Of a stretch of 7,145 nt of DNA, positions 5,720 through 7,145 are shown in pieces (position 1 is the stretch's first letter; each line of letters begins with the position of its first letter). Location: the NCBI GenBank assembly GCA_900770895.1, contig CAAGMF010000015.1, positions 1 through 7,145 of the forward strand, read 5' to 3'. The notes below the pieces were generated by a model, which was not told where the DNA came from, made no database searches, and saw only the letters and a program-made list of their open reading frames with translations. Position numbers and translations under genes: made by a program. The DNA comes from an uncultured Mitsuokella sp. (GTDB taxonomy: Bacteria; Bacillota; Negativicutes; Selenomonadales; Selenomonadaceae).

Positions 5720-6997
5720 TCATTTTGCTGGCATCATGATGATATTGACGGGCAGATTCGATGCGCCCGGCGGCGAATATTCGAAGCTGGTCTGGTTGCT
5801 GGCATTATAGCTGCCGAGGTCGGCCAGCTCGGTGCACTTCGTCAGGAACGCGATGCCCTCCTCGCGCGCCTTGGCCACGTTCTCGGGCTCTGGCGGCGTC
5901 TGATCGCCGAAATAGGTCCGGCCCATAGGGGTAGGCAGCATGTTCTGCAACACCCCCTCACGCACGCCCATAGCGCCCGCATAGACGCCACCGAGCGGAC
6001 TCAGGTAGAACTGCGTGAGTTTCTTGCCCGCGATCGGTATCTCGAGCTTGTAGAGCACGCCATAGTTGCCGACATTTTTCACCTGGCTGCCATCGGTAGC
6101 ATCAATACCGACGCGATATACATCGTGTTTATCATCAGCGAGTGGGAAATAAACGATACCATCCCGCGTAGGATCGTAGGCCTTCGGAGCCGTGATGATG
6201 CGGTCCATTCCTTTGAACGTGCCGCGCAGACGGTACTGGTCCTTCGGCAATACCTCAGCCTCGTCTACGAATGTGCAGGGATCGGCATCCGCGGGGCACA
6301 TGAGCACCGTGACCTTCACCGGTCCCGCACTATGGAAATCATATACGCCGTAGACGAGCTGGCCGGGCTGCAATATCGTCGTATTCATGTCCTGTCGCAG
6401 CACTGCTCGCTCGCCCGTGCCGAGGTAGATACGGTCATTGAGCTGCTGCGCGAAATACTGCATCTGCGTAGCTTTACCTACCTCGAGATAATCGCTGCTC
6501 GGCGTGCTGGCCCCGCCGCGCGTTATGCGGATGACATTGTTCGGGGTCTCGCTCTCGAGCACGACAGCGACCTTTTTGGCCTCGTCCGTATTGTCGAGAT
6601 GGTAGTACAGGATGCGGGCATCGCCGCTGACCGTATCCTGATAAAGGATGCCGTCGCGGTTGACATACTCCGGACTGTCTGAGAACAGCAAGGTACCACC
6701 AGTATCGCGCGACTCGACCTTCCAGAGACGCATCGTCGTATTGCTCATGTGTGTGCCATAGGGCGAGGGGCATGTATCTTTGTCTTTGTACTCCGACATG
6801 ATGGCTGCTATGCGCTTGTGCAGTGCCTGGCTGTCCCATTTCCCTGGCGTGTTGTTTGTCCCGGCATATCGTTTGTCTGTCAGATTCTGCGTAGTGTTGC
6901 TGTTGTCATTGACATGTCGGGAAGCCATAGCCGTCGGCATGGCAGCACAGCTCAGCATCAGCGCTGCTGCTATCGCTATGGATGTTGCTTTCTTCAT
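5720..6997 (-). CDS. exported protein of unknown function
   Basis: A protein of 425 aa that I cannot assign to a family. A clear signal peptide (1-25) ends PTAMA before SRHVN. Cys17 falls in it, but the preceding residues (LMLS) do not form a good lipobox, so a soluble or surface-retained protein is more likely than a lipoprotein. The mature part has no further membrane segment. It alternates short beta-like stretches and turns and has four cysteines (76, 234, 241, 388), enough for two disulfides; CPADADPC (234-241) is the tightest pair. The segment NYGVLYKLEIPIAGKK...YLSPLGGVYAGAM (311-343) faintly recalls secreted Bacillales proteins annotated as having a copper amine oxidase N-terminal domain. 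That is a memory-based resemblance only. ATG at 6997 was chosen over the adjacent TTG at 7000 because AAGGTG lies 8 bases from the ATG. It is monocistronic, with its own terminator. A functional link to the TPS operon is not shown. Confidence 0.85.
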   Translation of the reverse strand: MKKATSIAIAAALMLSCAAMPTAMASRHVNDNSNTTQNLTDKRYAGTNNTPGKWDSQALHKRIAAIMSEYKDKDTCPSPYGTHMSNTTMRLWKVESRDTGGTLLFSDSPEYVNRDGILYQDTVSGDARILYYHLDNTDEAKKVAVVLESETPNNVIRITRGGASTPSSDYLEVGKATQMQYFAQQLNDRIYLGTGERAVLRQDMNTTILQPGQLVYGVYDFHSAGPVKVTVLMCPADADPCTFVDEAEVLPKDQYRLRGTFKGMDRIITAPKAYDPTRDGIVYFPLADDKHDVYRVGIDATDGSQVKNVGNYGVLYKLEIPIAGKKLTQFYLSPLGGVYAGAMGVREGVLQNMLPTPMGRTYFGDQTPPEPENVAKAREEGIAFLTKCTELADLGSYNASNQTSFEYSPPGASNLPVNIIMMPAK

Positions 6998-7000
6998 CAA

Positions 7001-7125
7001 TCAATCACCTTTCTTGAATATCTCAGCTCAGCTGGTGCTGATTCCAGCCTAGCCTCGTGAACAAATTGGCCTTCCAAAGCCGCAGTTTGAATTCCAGCAA
7101 TCCAAAACGGGGATGCGGGATATTA
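7001..7125. other. upstream region of the exported-protein gene
   Basis: This holds the ribosome binding site (GAAAGGTG on the minus strand, 7006-7013). I see no convincing -35/-10 pair. Because the contig ends in adapter, the promoter may lie beyond the real end. Bases 7098-7123 resemble the res half-sites seen at 704-790 (ATCCAAAAC at 7100-7108, GGATAT at 7118-7123). Confidence 0.5.
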
Positions 7126-7145
7126 AGATCGGAAGAGCACACGTC
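7126..7145 (+). other. Illumina TruSeq adapter remnant (artefact)
   Basis: The last 20 bases read AGATCGGAAGAGC followed by ACACGTC. This is the standard beginning of the Illumina TruSeq read-1 adapter, with the 13-base prefix shared by all TruSeq adapters. A chance 20-base match exactly at the end of the sequence is implausible. It is read-through that was not trimmed before assembly, so genuine sequence ends at 7125 at the latest. Confidence 0.97.

Noticed and set aside
5684..6682. Plus-strand open frame of 332 codons opposite the exported-protein gene.
   Set aside because: It starts within the terminator hairpin region, has no recognisable domain, and the minus-strand gene has a signal peptide and a good ribosome binding site.
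6921..6997. Lipoprotein signal in the exported protein (Cys17).
   Set aside because: The residues before Cys (LMLS) do not fit the lipobox, and a good signal peptidase I site follows at residue 25.

Overview
This window looks like a complete short contig, or the end of one, from a diderm bacterium with Firmicutes-type expression signals. The best guess is a member of the Negativicutes such as Selenomonadaceae. Three things suggest this: moderately high GC in the main genes, strong AGGAG-type ribosome binding sites, and a two-partner secretion (TPS) system, which needs an outer membrane. The genus is an inference. All five genes lie on the minus strand, so they are read from high to low coordinates. 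The last 20 bases (7126-7145) match the start of the Illumina TruSeq read-1 adapter and are probably not biological.

In transcription order: (1) 6997-5720 encodes an exported protein of 425 aa that I do not recognise, followed by a clear intrinsic terminator (5686-5711). (2) 5597-5685 is a short non-coding stretch with two overlapping inverted repeats, possibly the scar of an IS200/IS605-type element. (3) 5596-4528 is a complete IS481-like insertion sequence of 1069 bp with 28-bp imperfect terminal inverted repeats and one DDE transposase. I see no target duplication. (4) 4497-808 is a self-contained TPS operon. A sigma70-type promoter carries a run of seven G between its -35 and -10 boxes. 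It is followed by tpsB (outer-membrane transporter, TTG start), then tpsA 23 bp downstream (secreted beta-helical protein), then a 17-bp-stem terminator. (5) 687-55 encodes a small serine recombinase. Upstream of it is an 87-bp array of GGATAT-type sites that looks like a res site.

How the genes work together: TpsB and TpsA form one secretion pair. Both carry signal peptides, the TPS domain of TpsA should be recognised by the TpsB POTRA domain in the periplasm, and the beta-helix is then threaded outward through the barrel. TpsA is small (666 aa) and lacks contact-dependent-inhibition features, so an adhesin or surface-structure role is most likely. The recombinase with its own res-like site suggests a plasmid multimer-resolution or transposon cointegrate-resolution module, which together with the IS makes this accessory DNA.

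The observations most worth following are the res-like site with its Sin-like geometry, the poly-G tract inside the tps promoter (possible phase variation), the single-POTRA transporter, and the assembly warnings (adapter, IS without target duplication).
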